Assembly (NCBI GenBank): GCA_001643675.2
Contig: LSRY02000027.1
Coordinates: 1,120,501-1,184,500, forward strand
Direction of reading: 5' to 3'
Source: Monocercomonoides exilis
Lineage: Eukaryota > Preaxostyla > Oxymonadida > Polymastigidae
Length of the DNA stretch: 64,000 nt
Under the pieces are notes generated by a model that did no database searches, was not told the DNA's origin, and was given only the letters and a program-made list of their open reading frames with translations. Below are positions 1-9,391 of the stretch, one piece after another; the stretch's first letter is position 1; the number at the start of each line of letters is the position of its first letter. A program made the translations under genes and the position numbers.

Positions 1-330
1 TGCGAAGGCGGAGACTGAGGCGGGGCATGAGCAGGCAAGCTGCATTCAATAGAAGCTGAAATATGCAGTTCTCTGCCAGCCGATTGCTTTCAACTGGAGT
101 TTTCAAGAGCAGAAGAAGAAGCAGCAGATGGGTCTTTGGGTATAGCTTCAGATGGAAGAGAAGAAAATGTGGGGAAAGATGAGGTACAGGTGGAAATGAA
201 TTCGAATGATTTGGGGATGAACGAGGAGCAAGGAAAAGAGGGTAGTTCGAATGATTTGGAGAAGGAAGAAGGAGAGGAAGAAAAGGAGGAGGAAGAGGAA
301 GAAGAAGGAGAAGAAGAAGAAGAAGAAGAA
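1..330 (+). pseudogene. Truncated paralogue of the 56.5 kb gene
   Basis: The first ~330 bases match, in order, bases ~56,635-56,910: shared blocks include GAGGCGGG near the start, an acidic stretch read as RAEEEAADGSLGIAS (against RRSEEEVADEPLSITS there) and the block ending GKEGS.NDLEKEE. The copy then runs into a GAA/GAG tract and the similarity stops. The window edge cuts the left side. It reads as a partial duplicate, perhaps broken by expansion of the poly-Glu tract. No function is known for either copy. Confidence 0.5.
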
Positions 331-332
331 GC
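270..332. repeat. GAA/GAG purine tract
   Basis: Imperfect (GAA/GAG/GGA)n run encoding poly-Glu on + and poly-Ser/Phe/Leu on -. It lies at the end of the duplicated segment. Confidence 0.8.
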
Positions 333-533
333 TGTTTTTGGTGTGCGGAACTGTTTTGGCTTTGGTGACACACGCAGATTCATCGGCTGTGTCTTCTTCA
401 TCAAAATAGGCGCCTTCAATATTTGTATCTGCTTTGCACTGCTTTCTTCCTTTTCTCCTTTTCTTCCTGTTCTCCCGCTGCTCTGCATTCCTCCTTCTTT
501 CCCTTCTTTCCCTTCTTCACAACAACCTGATTC

Positions 534-3135
534 TCAACTTCTATCTGTCAGTTCACTTGCACCTCCTTTTCCACTTCTTCTATCTCCTTCTCTTTCTCCT
601 CCTCCTCCTCCTACACTTCCATCCATCTTTCTCTCACTTCCATTCTTGGAGCCTCCTCTCCCACCTGAAAATCCTTCCAGTGTCGATGCAATGAATCCCT
701 TGTTGATCGCATGAAGACCAACTCCGCTGACATTCGACACGCCCAACTTGCTTCTGTCCAGCCGGATGGAGTTCTGTGTGTCTGAGGCTGCTGCATAAGA
801 AGCGCTCGAAGATGAAGATGAAGACGAAGATGATGTTGCAGTTGATGATGTTGTTGCACTGGAAGGTCTGACTCGTTTTGCAGGCTGCAAGTAAATCCCA
901 CTGGCTGCTTTGTCTTTCGTGTCTCTTCTGCTGCCAACAGAAATGTTGTTTGTGGATGAGCACCGTTGAAAATGCCTTGTTTGAGACGAATGAGAACGAA
1001 AAACAGGAGAGGAAGATCCATCTTGTGGCGTTTGTTTGGATTTTGTGGTGCTTCTGACAGATGAAGTGGAAGAAGTGAGTGAGTTGTGGGTGGAAACAGA
1101 ACAAGAAGAAGAAGATGATGATGTTGATAATGAAGGCGTAGTGTTGGAGGAAGAAGAAGAGGAAGAAGAAGAGGAGGAGGAAGAGGAAGCTGAAGTGTTT
1201 GAAGATAATGGCATTGTTGCTGCTGAAGAAGAAGATAAAGAAGCCACATTAATACGAGGAGCCTAACGAGATCTTGTCATCGTCCTTTTGATTGGAAGAG
1301 AAGAAACTGGCCTTTTGTTGAGAGACGATTGAAGTGACATATTTGAAGATTGTGATTGTTCTGCTTGTGAGTTTATTGGCACTGAAGAAGAAGGAAAAGA
1401 AGAAGGTGAAGAAGAAGAACAGGATAAAAAGAAAGAAGAAGTGTAAGAAGAAGAAGAAGAAGAAGAGGAAGAGGAAGAGGAAGAGGAAGTGGAAGTGAAA
1501 GATGCGCAGGTTGCAGAAGGAGCAGTGTCAAAGGGACATCTTTGAGGAGCAGAGGAAGAAAAGGAATAATATAACGTTGATGAAGCAGTTGACGCAGATG
1601 AAGAAAACAAAATCAACGACACAACCAACATTGCCAAATTAGCTGAGGACGCGAGCTCAGCAGCTTTCGAAGAAGAAGGAAAAAATTATCACCAGAAGGG
1701 GAATATTCACAAGATGTTGTGAACGAATCTGTTTTCTGTTTGTGTTTGTGCCTGAAACTGCAATTGCATCTTTTCATCAGCTAGCGCATGTGCCTCTCCT
1801 GGCTTTTGCAGTTCGTTTCGCGTGATCTTTTTATGTTCAATTGCTTGCTTATCAAAACCAGTTTTTCGGAAAATGGTGTGAAGAGAGGAATTGACGGACC
1901 GTTCAATGAGTTGTGATAATCGTTGCCTTCGTTTTAATTATTGCTGTTATTGCCTTCATTGGATGATGAGAGAAAGAGCTCAAACGTCTTATCGAGTGAA
2001 TATATCTTTAACTTTGAGAATATAATCATTTCATCACGGACAGAAAAGAAGAGTTTTTTTGTCTCAAAGTTCTCTGTCGACAACTATGCAGCAACGTCAT
2101 TGATATCTGTGAAGTCATTAAGTTCATCACATCTGACAGCTTCTCCATTGTGGAGTCGAGCAGGTGGATGATGTGATATCGTCATAGAGGTAGATATCGG
2201 GGGATGGTGAGGAAGATGAAAATGATGATAAAAATGAAAAGAAGAATGTGTTGTTGATGTTGGACAAATTGATGTCAAATGAACAGTTTTTTCTTGAAAG
2301 CGATGAAGATAGGTCTGATTGAAAGAGTTTATCAAGGCAGAAGAAGAAGAAGAAGAAACAAAAGAAGTTGAAGATAATCGCCCACAACCTGGTGAACCCA
2401 TCATCACCGCTTTTTTTAATGCTCCAGCTGAAGATGCAGAAGAAGCAGAAGATATCAAAAGTGAATCCAAAGAAAAAGTTTGTGGTGAATTTGTTTTTGC
2501 CTTCGATCCAAGTGCAGAATTAACATTCGAAGGCAGGCTGTTTTCAATCGCAAGCATTTGTTTTTTCTCCACAAGAAAGAGGGAAGCCTGAACTATCATC
2601 TGACAAGACCTAATGGTAAATAGCAGGTTTGTCAGAGGAACATTCATTATCTCCCTCTCTGCATTCTTCAATTTCTCTTTCAGCTTTGAAAAAAAAAGTC
2701 GAAATCGCATCTTTGTTTGTATATTCATTAACCTGCATGGCATGCATGTTCTGCTTAATCTGCCACCTTTGATTAAAAAACAGCCTTCTTTCGTCTATCA
2801 TTATCATCATCGTAGCCTTCAGGTTTTCCTGAAACGTATCTTCTGTCTGCAATGTGGGGGGGGGCTGTTGAGCAAGAGCCTTCATCATCCCACTCAACTC
2901 TTTTTTGATTAGGATTTGCTTGCCTTCAGCATGCTCAGCTTCTTCACCAACGCTCCAAACGTCTCCAGACACAAGGAGACTTACGAGCCAATTGACATAT
3001 CGCGTCACACACTGGAAGAAATCTTTTCACTTGCACATATCTTCTTTGCTCCACTTTGGCTGCGAGGCAACGCTGGATAAGTGACTTCAATGTCTTTTGG
3101 AAATTGCGATATTGCGAAAGGAAAAAGTCCAAATT
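534..3135 (-). CDS. Seven-exon Ser-rich / coiled-coil hypothetical protein
   Basis: Exons on the minus strand: 3135-2985, 2941-2733, 2683-2138, 2083-1986, 1926-1725, 1655-1308 and 1262-534 (TGA at 534-536). All six introns (43-69 bp: 2942-2984, 2684-2732, 2084-2137, 1927-1985, 1656-1724, 1263-1307) start GT, end AG and keep phase, joining about 760 codons. Before splicing the frames appear broken by TAG at 2084 and 1263; both are the last three bases of introns. The N-terminal third is helical and Gln/Lys/Glu-rich (LKEKLKNAEREIM, EKMQLQFQAQTQTENRF), then come long Ser runs and a conserved-looking C-terminal patch (SKLGVSNVSGVGLHAINKG). No family recognised. The true 5' end is unresolved; see the upstream exon at 3248-3520. 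Function unknown; a coiled-coil scaffold is a guess. Confidence 0.6.
1096..1205. repeat. GAA/GAG/GAT triplet tract inside exon
   Basis: Triplet-rich purine run that encodes poly-Ser in the minus-strand gene. A similar tract lies at 1384-1500. Confidence 0.7.
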
Positions 3136-3247
3136 CTGGTATTATTCGAACCAAGTGCTCATGGAGTTGGTATCGGTATCGGAGTTTTGAGAGACTTGTG
3201 TGCTGAACGATTTAGCTTCCTGAAACTTGATGACAAGAGAGACATAC

Positions 3248-3520
3248 TCATGAAGGAGGACAGGTTGTATTTAGGTTGTAAGGAATAAGACGTGTGAAGA
3301 CCGGTGCACCGAATAGGTCTTGGCTGAAGAACTCGAAGTGCGAGAGCCATGAGCGAAGTGGTTTGTTGATGTGATGAACAATGGTTGAGTGTGTCGATGC
3401 GCGAAAAGAGCAGTAGTTCAGATTGAACTGCGATTCTTTATTGTAATTCCAGTTCATCAGTCCCACAAGGAGCACTCCTTCTTTGAAGGCTGTGCTGGTA
3501 AAGGCGGGGGAAATGTCAAG
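3248..3520 (-). CDS. Upstream exon candidate, hypothetical
   Basis: A minus-strand reading frame from about 3520 to a TGA at 3248-3250 has protein-like composition (LVGLMNWNYNKESQFNLNY, FFSQDLFGAPVFTR). Immediately after the TGA is a strong donor (GTATGT) with a matching CCAG acceptor at 3136, phase 0 into the next gene, but splicing there would leave TGA in frame. Options: this is the last exon of a separate gene; a weaker donor inside it (GTCTTC after GAP) is used; or the stop is a mutation. Not resolved. Confidence 0.35.
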   Translation of the reverse strand, partial: LDISPAFTSTAFKEGVLLVGLMNWNYNKESQFNLNYCSFRASTHSTIVHHINKPLRSWLSHFEFFSQDLFGAPVFTRLIPYNLNTTCPPS

Positions 3521-3764
3521 GGATATTCAAGTGAATGATTCAGGAGAAGAAGAAGAAGGTGATGATTATGATATTGATAATGAAAAAGAATATTATTGAA
3601 TTATGTGATCCTGGCGAAGAAGAATATCTCTATGGAAATATGCAAGATAGATCCAAAAGAGCAGGAGAAGACGAGTTTGAAGGCGCAGACGAGGAAAGAG
3701 GTGTGACTGTAATATAAGAAAAAGGGAAAGGGGAGCTTCTTGAAGAGAAAATGGCACTGGAATA

Positions 3765-3795
3765 GGCTCTTTCTTTCTTTCTTTCTTTCTTTTTT
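3765..3795. repeat. (TTTC)n microsatellite
   Basis: Tandem CTTT/TTTC units followed by a T run. The stretch 3720-4215 holds no gene I can support. Confidence 0.8.
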
Positions 3796-4219
3796 AAGTT
3801 GTTTTTAGAATGCATGCAAATTCTTTTTGAGTGAGATATGTGAGCTGAGGAAATGATTTGAAAGGATTTGCGTTCAGTTATTGATGAAGTGGATGTGAGG
3901 CGAAGATGTGTGCGAAAGGATAAGAAGAATAAGAAGAGCAAATTCTGAATGTGAAAATATCACTTGCCGTTTAGTTGCACTCTTAAAACTTTGAAGAAAT
4001 TGATATTGGCGCAGGTGCATGTTGGTAAGACTATCTTCTTGTGAAGTTAATGAAAAGTTCATTGTTGAAATTACGAACTTTCGAGGAGATAATCGGAGAA
4101 ATTTCGTTGAAAAGAGATAATTAAAAGAAAGGTTTGTCAATGTTGCATATGTTTGATGAGGAGAACGTATAACTTTGGTTGCATGTGTTGGATTAAATGA
4201 GACTTTCTCTACGTAGTAG

Positions 4220-4588
4220 TTATTCTTCTGTTTGATTTCGTGCCTTCTTTAAAGTGACTTTAAAATTCTCTAAAATCACTTCCTCCTTTTTCACCGCTTC
4301 TGCACCTCTTCTGCACTTCGATGCAGCATGTACACCATCTTTTCTCATTAAGAACATTCTGCTTCTCTTCAGCCTCCGGCTTCAAGTGAATCAGCAGGCT
4401 GGTCGGTCTCGCTTCTCCGATCACTTGTTGAGTGTGGAGAATGACTCAAAAAACGATGTTCCATTGAGCTTATACCAATGCATGTGATTGAGCTTATCTC
4501 TCTGAAGCAGAACATTCTGAGCATCAATCAATTTTGCGGTAAATTTTGTATTTTGAGTGATCTCATTTCCAACAGGTGTGCCAAACAT
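4220..4588 (-). CDS. Two-exon small hypothetical protein
   Basis: Exon 1 runs from ATG at 4588 to 4425, then a 60-bp intron (4365-4424, GTGATC...AGAG), then exon 2 from 4364 to TAA at 4220-4222. The joined frame is 309 bases, about 102 residues. The phase match across the intron is the main support, together with natural composition: MFGTPVGNEITQNTKF, KLIDAQNVLLQRDKLNH, then a Lys/Glu-rich tail (KKEEVILENFKVTLKKARN). The frame stays open upstream of the ATG (ITGIEEIQIG), so it may be the 3' part of a longer gene joined to the exon at 4681-5118. Helical, likely coiled-coil C-terminus. No family recognised. Confidence 0.5.
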
Positions 4589-4680
4589 ACCAATTTGTAT
4601 TTCTTCTATTCCAGTAATCTCACACAGAACGGGTCCTCTTTTTGATAATCACTATTCTTTTCATATTTCAAGGTTATGTT

Positions 4681-5118
4681 TCAAAAGGAATGGTCACGTA
4701 TCCGTTTGCATTCGGTTTTTACAGATACTAATAAACAGTTTGATGGTGCGAAAGTCAGATCTGCAATAATGGAATTATTCAAAACTACTGAATAAGAATC
4801 TTCAGATAAAAATTTGAGGCCTGAAGGGTTAAGATTCTTTTGGGGGATTAAACTCAAATTCACCATGTTGATTGATCCGCTTTGAAGATGAAAAGGAGTT
4901 ACCGATTTTTGACTGGAAATGCAGGAATCCATCATCAGAGTTGAGCATTCTGTTATTAGCACAAATGGCGAAGATGAATATTCAAGTGCCACATTTTTCA
5001 GTTCTACTGAAGAATTGAAAAATCTCAAAAATAAATTTTTTTCCGCAGAAAGACCTGGCTGCAATCTTTTAACTCCTGAAAATGTGATTCGCTGAAATAA
5101 GTTATTATTATCAGCCAT
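4681..5118 (-). CDS. Beta-helix-like hypothetical exon
   Basis: An open frame of 145 codons ending in TGA at 4681. A splice acceptor (ACTTATTTCAG) at about 5093 suggests the exon really begins there rather than at the ATG at 5118. The protein alternates short hydrophobic strands with Asn/Ser/Thr turns (LEYSSSPFVLITECSTLMMD, INMVNLSLIPQKNL). This recalls right-handed beta-helix surface proteins, but no repeat is clear enough to call. A donor GTATCT or GTAAAA lies near the C-terminus, so it may be an internal exon of the gene continuing at 4588. Function not assigned. Confidence 0.4.
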   Translation of the reverse strand: MADNNNLFQRITFSGVKRLQPGLSAEKNLFLRFFNSSVELKNVALEYSSSPFVLITECSTLMMDSCISSQKSVTPFHLQSGSINMVNLSLIPQKNLNPSGLKFLSEDSYSVVLNNSIIADLTFAPSNCLLVSVKTECKRIRDHSF

Positions 5119-5219
5119 TGATAGAAATTGCGAGTCATCAGTATAGCCTTGACAAAATTAATTACAATTATTTCATATATATATGAATTGTTAAGAGCCT
5201 CATTGTTTTTCAATGATGT

Positions 5220-5680
5220 ATTTCAAGAGACATCTTGTCGTTTAAATGTCTCTTCTTTTAGAAAATACTCCATAAAACAACAAATTCAATTTCAATAGAA
5301 AATAAAATTTTAAATTGATCATTAAATAACATTAAAAAAAATATTAAAAAGGAAATGCTATTTGAATAAATTGATAATTTTTTATCAAATAAACATTCAT
5401 AGAAAAATGCACAGATTTTTAATAAATGATAGTTTTAAAGTGTTTTTAAATTTAACTTCCATGGGAGAAGATTTTGATCTATCGTGACTTTTCATTAAAA
5501 AAAATACCCAAATTACACTTCAAACATTTTATTTATATTTATATGAAATGATTTTTAATATTTTAGTTAATATTTCGAGTTATTGAATTGTTTATTGAGA
5601 AGGGCATAATTTGCAAATGAAAATGTATTTAATCCTAAATAATATCCCATATTTTTTGTTTAATTAATGATCAAGAGACC
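5220..5680. other. AT-rich stretch without a gene
   Basis: Long A/T runs and short ORFs only; nothing supported. Confidence 0.6.
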
Positions 5681-6415
5681 CAGAATTGAAAGCATCGGAT
5701 GTGACTGAGTCACTTCCAATTTGACTGGGTCTCAATGGCATTAGATCGATCTTATTGGATGTTGACCGATCTAATGCCACTTGATGAAGTCAAATCAATC
5801 AAGTTCTAGTAGACGTTTTTCGAATCTTGAGCAAAAAATAAATTTGATTTTATAACATAGATGTCAACCTCTTTTTTTGGAATTGATTCAATCAAATTGG
5901 AACTTTCTCAATCTCACTTGGTCCAAAATAGGAATTACGAAATGTTTGAAAAACTGATCTTATTATTTTTTTGTTTCTTATTTTATGTGATTCCTTCGTT
6001 TCGATTATTCACAAAACTTTGATATTTTATGCATCTATATAAAATCCATTGTGTTTTGATCTGTTTTCAGCAAATTTTGAGTATTTTTATAGTTCAAAAG
6101 GTTTGCATTTATTTTTTATTCTTTCACATGATATCCTTGCGATTGAGCATTTATATTAATTCTTATGATTATTTTCATATGTTTTAAGCTATTAACAGCT
6201 GTGACGTTTTATTTAAAATCAGGATCATTAATAACACTTTTTCAACGTTTATTTCATATAAAACTCAAGGGGAAACAACGATTTTTGTTTCATTTCAATA
6301 TTTTTCATAAATATTTTATGACATACATACAATAAGTTATATTTTTTATTCTCTTATATTTTTTTTTTTTAAAAAAAGGTGAATGATTGAAAAATAGAAA
6401 TAATAAAAGAAAAAA

Positions 6416-7931
6416 CTAATTTCTTTGTTCCAAAAGAAGCCTTAAAGGACTTGGCGTAATTCTTTTCGCCTTTTCTGCTTCTGATGAACGTGGAGTTGAA
6501 GGAAAAGGAGATGAAGAAGATGCAGAAGAATGTTGGATTGATTTCCACTGACCTGGTAAACACCAGGCCATAGAATTATCATCTTCGTCACTATCATTTT
6601 CTTCCAAATCAATCCTTTTCGTTTCATTTCTATCTTTTTCTTCTTTTTCTTCGATTTTTCGCTTTTCTTTCTTTTCTTCTTCACATTTCTTTTTCAGTGC
6701 GCCTTCCTTTTCATTCTGTGAAATATCTGAATAAAAAAAAGAGAAAATATAATGGTTGAAAGAGTTATCAAAAAAAAATCAAATAAAAGATAATGAATAT
6801 AAATATGGGTAAAGCAATGAATAATAAACTGTCTATTTGTGCGTGTAAAGTAGTTATTGTGGGTGTAATTGACAAGCTCGGATTCAATCTATTTTTCAAT
6901 TTTATTCGATATCTCTCATTCGCTATTTGTCTTGCTTTTTGTTTTTGTAAATGCTCCGTCCACAAGTTGTCCAAAATACGCTGATTTGCTTCCCCGTCTG
7001 CTCTTGTCAATGGATTTCGTAATATATGAAAATTGGTCAAACAGCAAGCCACATTGAAATAGTCAGCAATTCGATCAATTTCGAATATCCATGGTTTGCG
7101 AAAGATGGAGAAGAGCGTTTTCATCCTTCCAAAGAACCTTTCAACTATTACACGATGGGAAGCAAGCTTCTGTGTGCCAACGGGCTTTGTTATGATAGCG
7201 TCAAGGTTTGGTCTGGCACCAATATATGCAGAATCAGCTAGAATTTTGGATCCCTCCAGTTTCGATTCAAACAATGGATAATGCTCTTTGAGTATAACAT
7301 AGTCATGCGTGGAGCCTGAGTAAATAGCGCTAATGGTGCTTGCTGTGCCAACCTTTGGGTTAACACCCACTTCTGCCTTGACACAGTAAATATGGTGTTT
7401 TCCACTAAAGAACTTTTTTCCATATTCCAATCGACCCCCTGGTCGGTTTGTCGGAATCACAGTGCAATCAAGCACTATTCCAACATCCTTCATGCTCTCT
7501 ATTCTGTCTTTGCGGAACGACAGAAAAAGATCGGCCAAAGGCGATCGAAGCCGAGACACAATGGAATGAAGTAGTCTGACAATTGCACTTTGAGAGTCGA
7601 GTTTTTTTGATGCAAGTATGTTTGTGAGGGTGCAAGAGCCGTGATGGAGAACATTCAAAAGCAAAAATAATTGCTCTTCCAGTGTGTTAATTGCTTTTGC
7701 CTTTCCCCGATGAGGAAGTGAATCATCTGGAAGCAGTTATAGTAACATGTCAAATTCTGATCGCACAAAGACCGTGAGTCGAAAGAATGCACGAGATGGG
7801 TCCTTCACATCTTTGCATGCACATTCGATAAGTGATAGGTTTTCTTTTCTTTTCGTTGATTCAAAATGTTCAGGAATTGCGTTTCTTCTTTCAACACATT
7901 CCAAAACATCCAAAAGTGGAGATTGTGACAT
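6416..7931 (-). pseudogene. Harbinger transposase (DDE_Tnp_4), one nonsense codon
   Basis: Exon 1 runs from ATG 7931 to 6830, a 103-bp intron spans 6727-6829 (GTTTAT...TTCAG), exon 2 ends at TAG 6416-6418; about 470 residues. The start is chosen by analogy with copy 2, which also begins MSQ. Catalytic residues of the IS5/Harbinger family are present: D in VLDCTVIP, D in LADSAYIG, E in VERFFGRMK. One in-frame TAA (7737-7739) interrupts the N-terminal domain where copies 2 and 3 align without a gap. Exon 2 is Lys/Glu-rich and ends with a patch (WCLPGQWKSI, then PLRLLL) also seen in the other copies. It would cut and paste Harbinger DNA in the nucleus. The accessory Myb-like partner protein of Harbingers was not found nearby. 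Confidence 0.85.
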
Positions 7932-7974
7932 CAAAAAATTTTTCAACAACAAAAAAAATTGATCAAACCCATAT

Positions 7975-8245
7975 TTTTGAAAATATCTGAAGAAAGATCA
8001 CAAACCCAGAATTTGTTAAATTGGTCATGACTTAATCAAATCGGTTTTGAGTCGATCTTTTTGGTATTATGAACCACTTTTTGGTCTTAGTCGAAGCTAA
8101 TACCGCATTGCTTAATAATTTCGTTTTAGTTCTAGTAGACCTTAAACGAATTGAGCTGGTCAATTCGAATTGATTAAGTCAAAACGTTTTTTGTCTATTT
8201 TAATGGTTTTGACTCAATCAATTCGGTTTTACCTCAATCTTATTT
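7975..8245. repeat. Harbinger 5' terminal repeat with hairpin
   Basis: Contains GGTCTTAGTCGAAGCTAATA (near-palindrome) and AGTTCTAGTAGAC. It shares about 140 bp with 9250-9391 and, more weakly, with 18840-19000, each time lying at or near the start side of a Harbinger transposase or standing alone. Confidence 0.55.
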
Positions 8246-8631
8246 GTGATCAAAAATACAAAAATTATATATCAATTTTGATCATAATTCTTTGAAGATT
8301 TTTGTGTTTTCTGTCACAGAGCTGTTTGCTTTTATTAATTTTTCAATATGTGTATCATTAATGTATAATTTATATATTTGCGTTAAGTATTTTTATGATC
8401 ATGAAAAATTCATCGAAATTTTTGACACAAGTTTTTTTTAGTTATTTTTGATTTAATAATAAGTTTTTAATGTTCAAACTGTTATTAATTGTTTTGATTA
8501 TGAAGTTAGTATTCATTATTTCGTTGGTTTTGTTTCAGTTTTATTTTGAAAAGATGTTATTTGTTGAACTATTGTTTTTTCATAAAACTTTGTCTGAATT
8601 ATGAACTTTATAATCTATCTTTTTTATTTTT

Positions 8632-8896
8632 TATATGGGTGATTATTTTTGAAAGCATATTTTTTCATTCAAAATTTTCGGTTTAAAAATTTCTCTTGAA
8701 TATGAACCAGTGAACATTGAAAAGTGAAAAGGATTATCGAAGACATTTTTATCTTTGATTCGGTAATAACATTTATTTTTGAAACAGTTGTGATAATTCA
8801 ACAATTTGAATACAAAAAATCTTCCCAGTGACAAACAACGTTTGAAAAATCGATACCCCGAAAAAAGTTATGATTTCAAAAATAATCACCCATATA
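8632..8896. mobile_element. MITE-C copy 1
   Basis: A 265-bp element with perfect ~23-bp terminal inverted repeats beginning TATATGGGTGATTATTTTTG. Flanking TA on both sides fits a TA target duplication. No coding capacity. Confidence 0.8.
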
Positions 8897-9249
8897 GAAA
8901 AGAATTGGTTAAGTGATAAGTGGTTGAAAAATTTTTCAATTCGAATTTCTATCATTGTTTTTTCTGTTTTTTTAAATTTCGTTATATGTTTCCGATTCTT
9001 TTTTGATCATTGAATTTTTTTCTTCAAATCAATCAAAATTTTACAAAATATAAAAAATAAAATGTTTTTAATGAAAAATTTGTTAAAACAAAAAATTAAT
9101 ATTGAATAAAGAATTTTAAAAAAAATCAAAACATAGAATCTTTCGTTTTTTTAAATAAAAAAACATTCACATTATAATATATATGAAATATAATTCATTT
9201 ATTCTTTTAATATTGAAAGATATGAACAACTTAATTTTTGAAACTTTCT

Positions 9250-9391
9250 ATTGATCATGCACCCATAATTGAATCAATTGGTCTTGACTCAATCAAAACG
9301 GTTTTGAGTCTAACTTTTTGGTTTTATATGTCACTTATTGGTATTAGTCGAAGCTAATACCGCATTACTGAGTCATTTCGTTTAAGTTCTA
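9250..9391. repeat. Solo Harbinger-type terminal repeat
   Basis: Direct repeat of 7980-8150, including GGTATTAGTCGAAGCTAATA. It is cut off at AGTTCTA by the left end of the pogo element that starts at 9392. Confidence 0.6.

Larger units (their letters stand above)
5686..8245 (-). mobile_element. Harbinger-type element 1
   Basis: A Harbinger transposase gene (6416-7931) is bracketed by related hairpin-bearing sequences at about 5686-5940 and 7975-8245. Both contain TGACT(T/C)AATCAAAT-like words, the word AGTTCTAGTAGAC and a GGxATTA...TAATxCC hairpin. The outer limits are approximate because I could not fix a target-site duplication. Confidence 0.5.

Noticed and set aside
1935-1960. Apparent poly-Gln run written CAA TAA CAG CAA TAA on the minus strand
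   Set aside because: It lies inside the phase-consistent intron 1927-1985 and is intronic sequence.
2084-2743. ORF pieces at 0.5-3.1 kb as several separate small genes
   Set aside because: Phase-consistent introns join them into one gene model better than separate genes with no starts of their own.
3120-3165. A tRNA T-arm-like GGTTCGAATAATACC on the minus strand
   Set aside because: No matching acceptor stem, D arm or anticodon arm can be folded around it; it lies in an intron.
6768-7664. Hydrophobic tail of the first Harbinger ORF as a membrane segment
   Set aside because: The Phe/Ile-rich tail is translation of the intron at 6727-6829.
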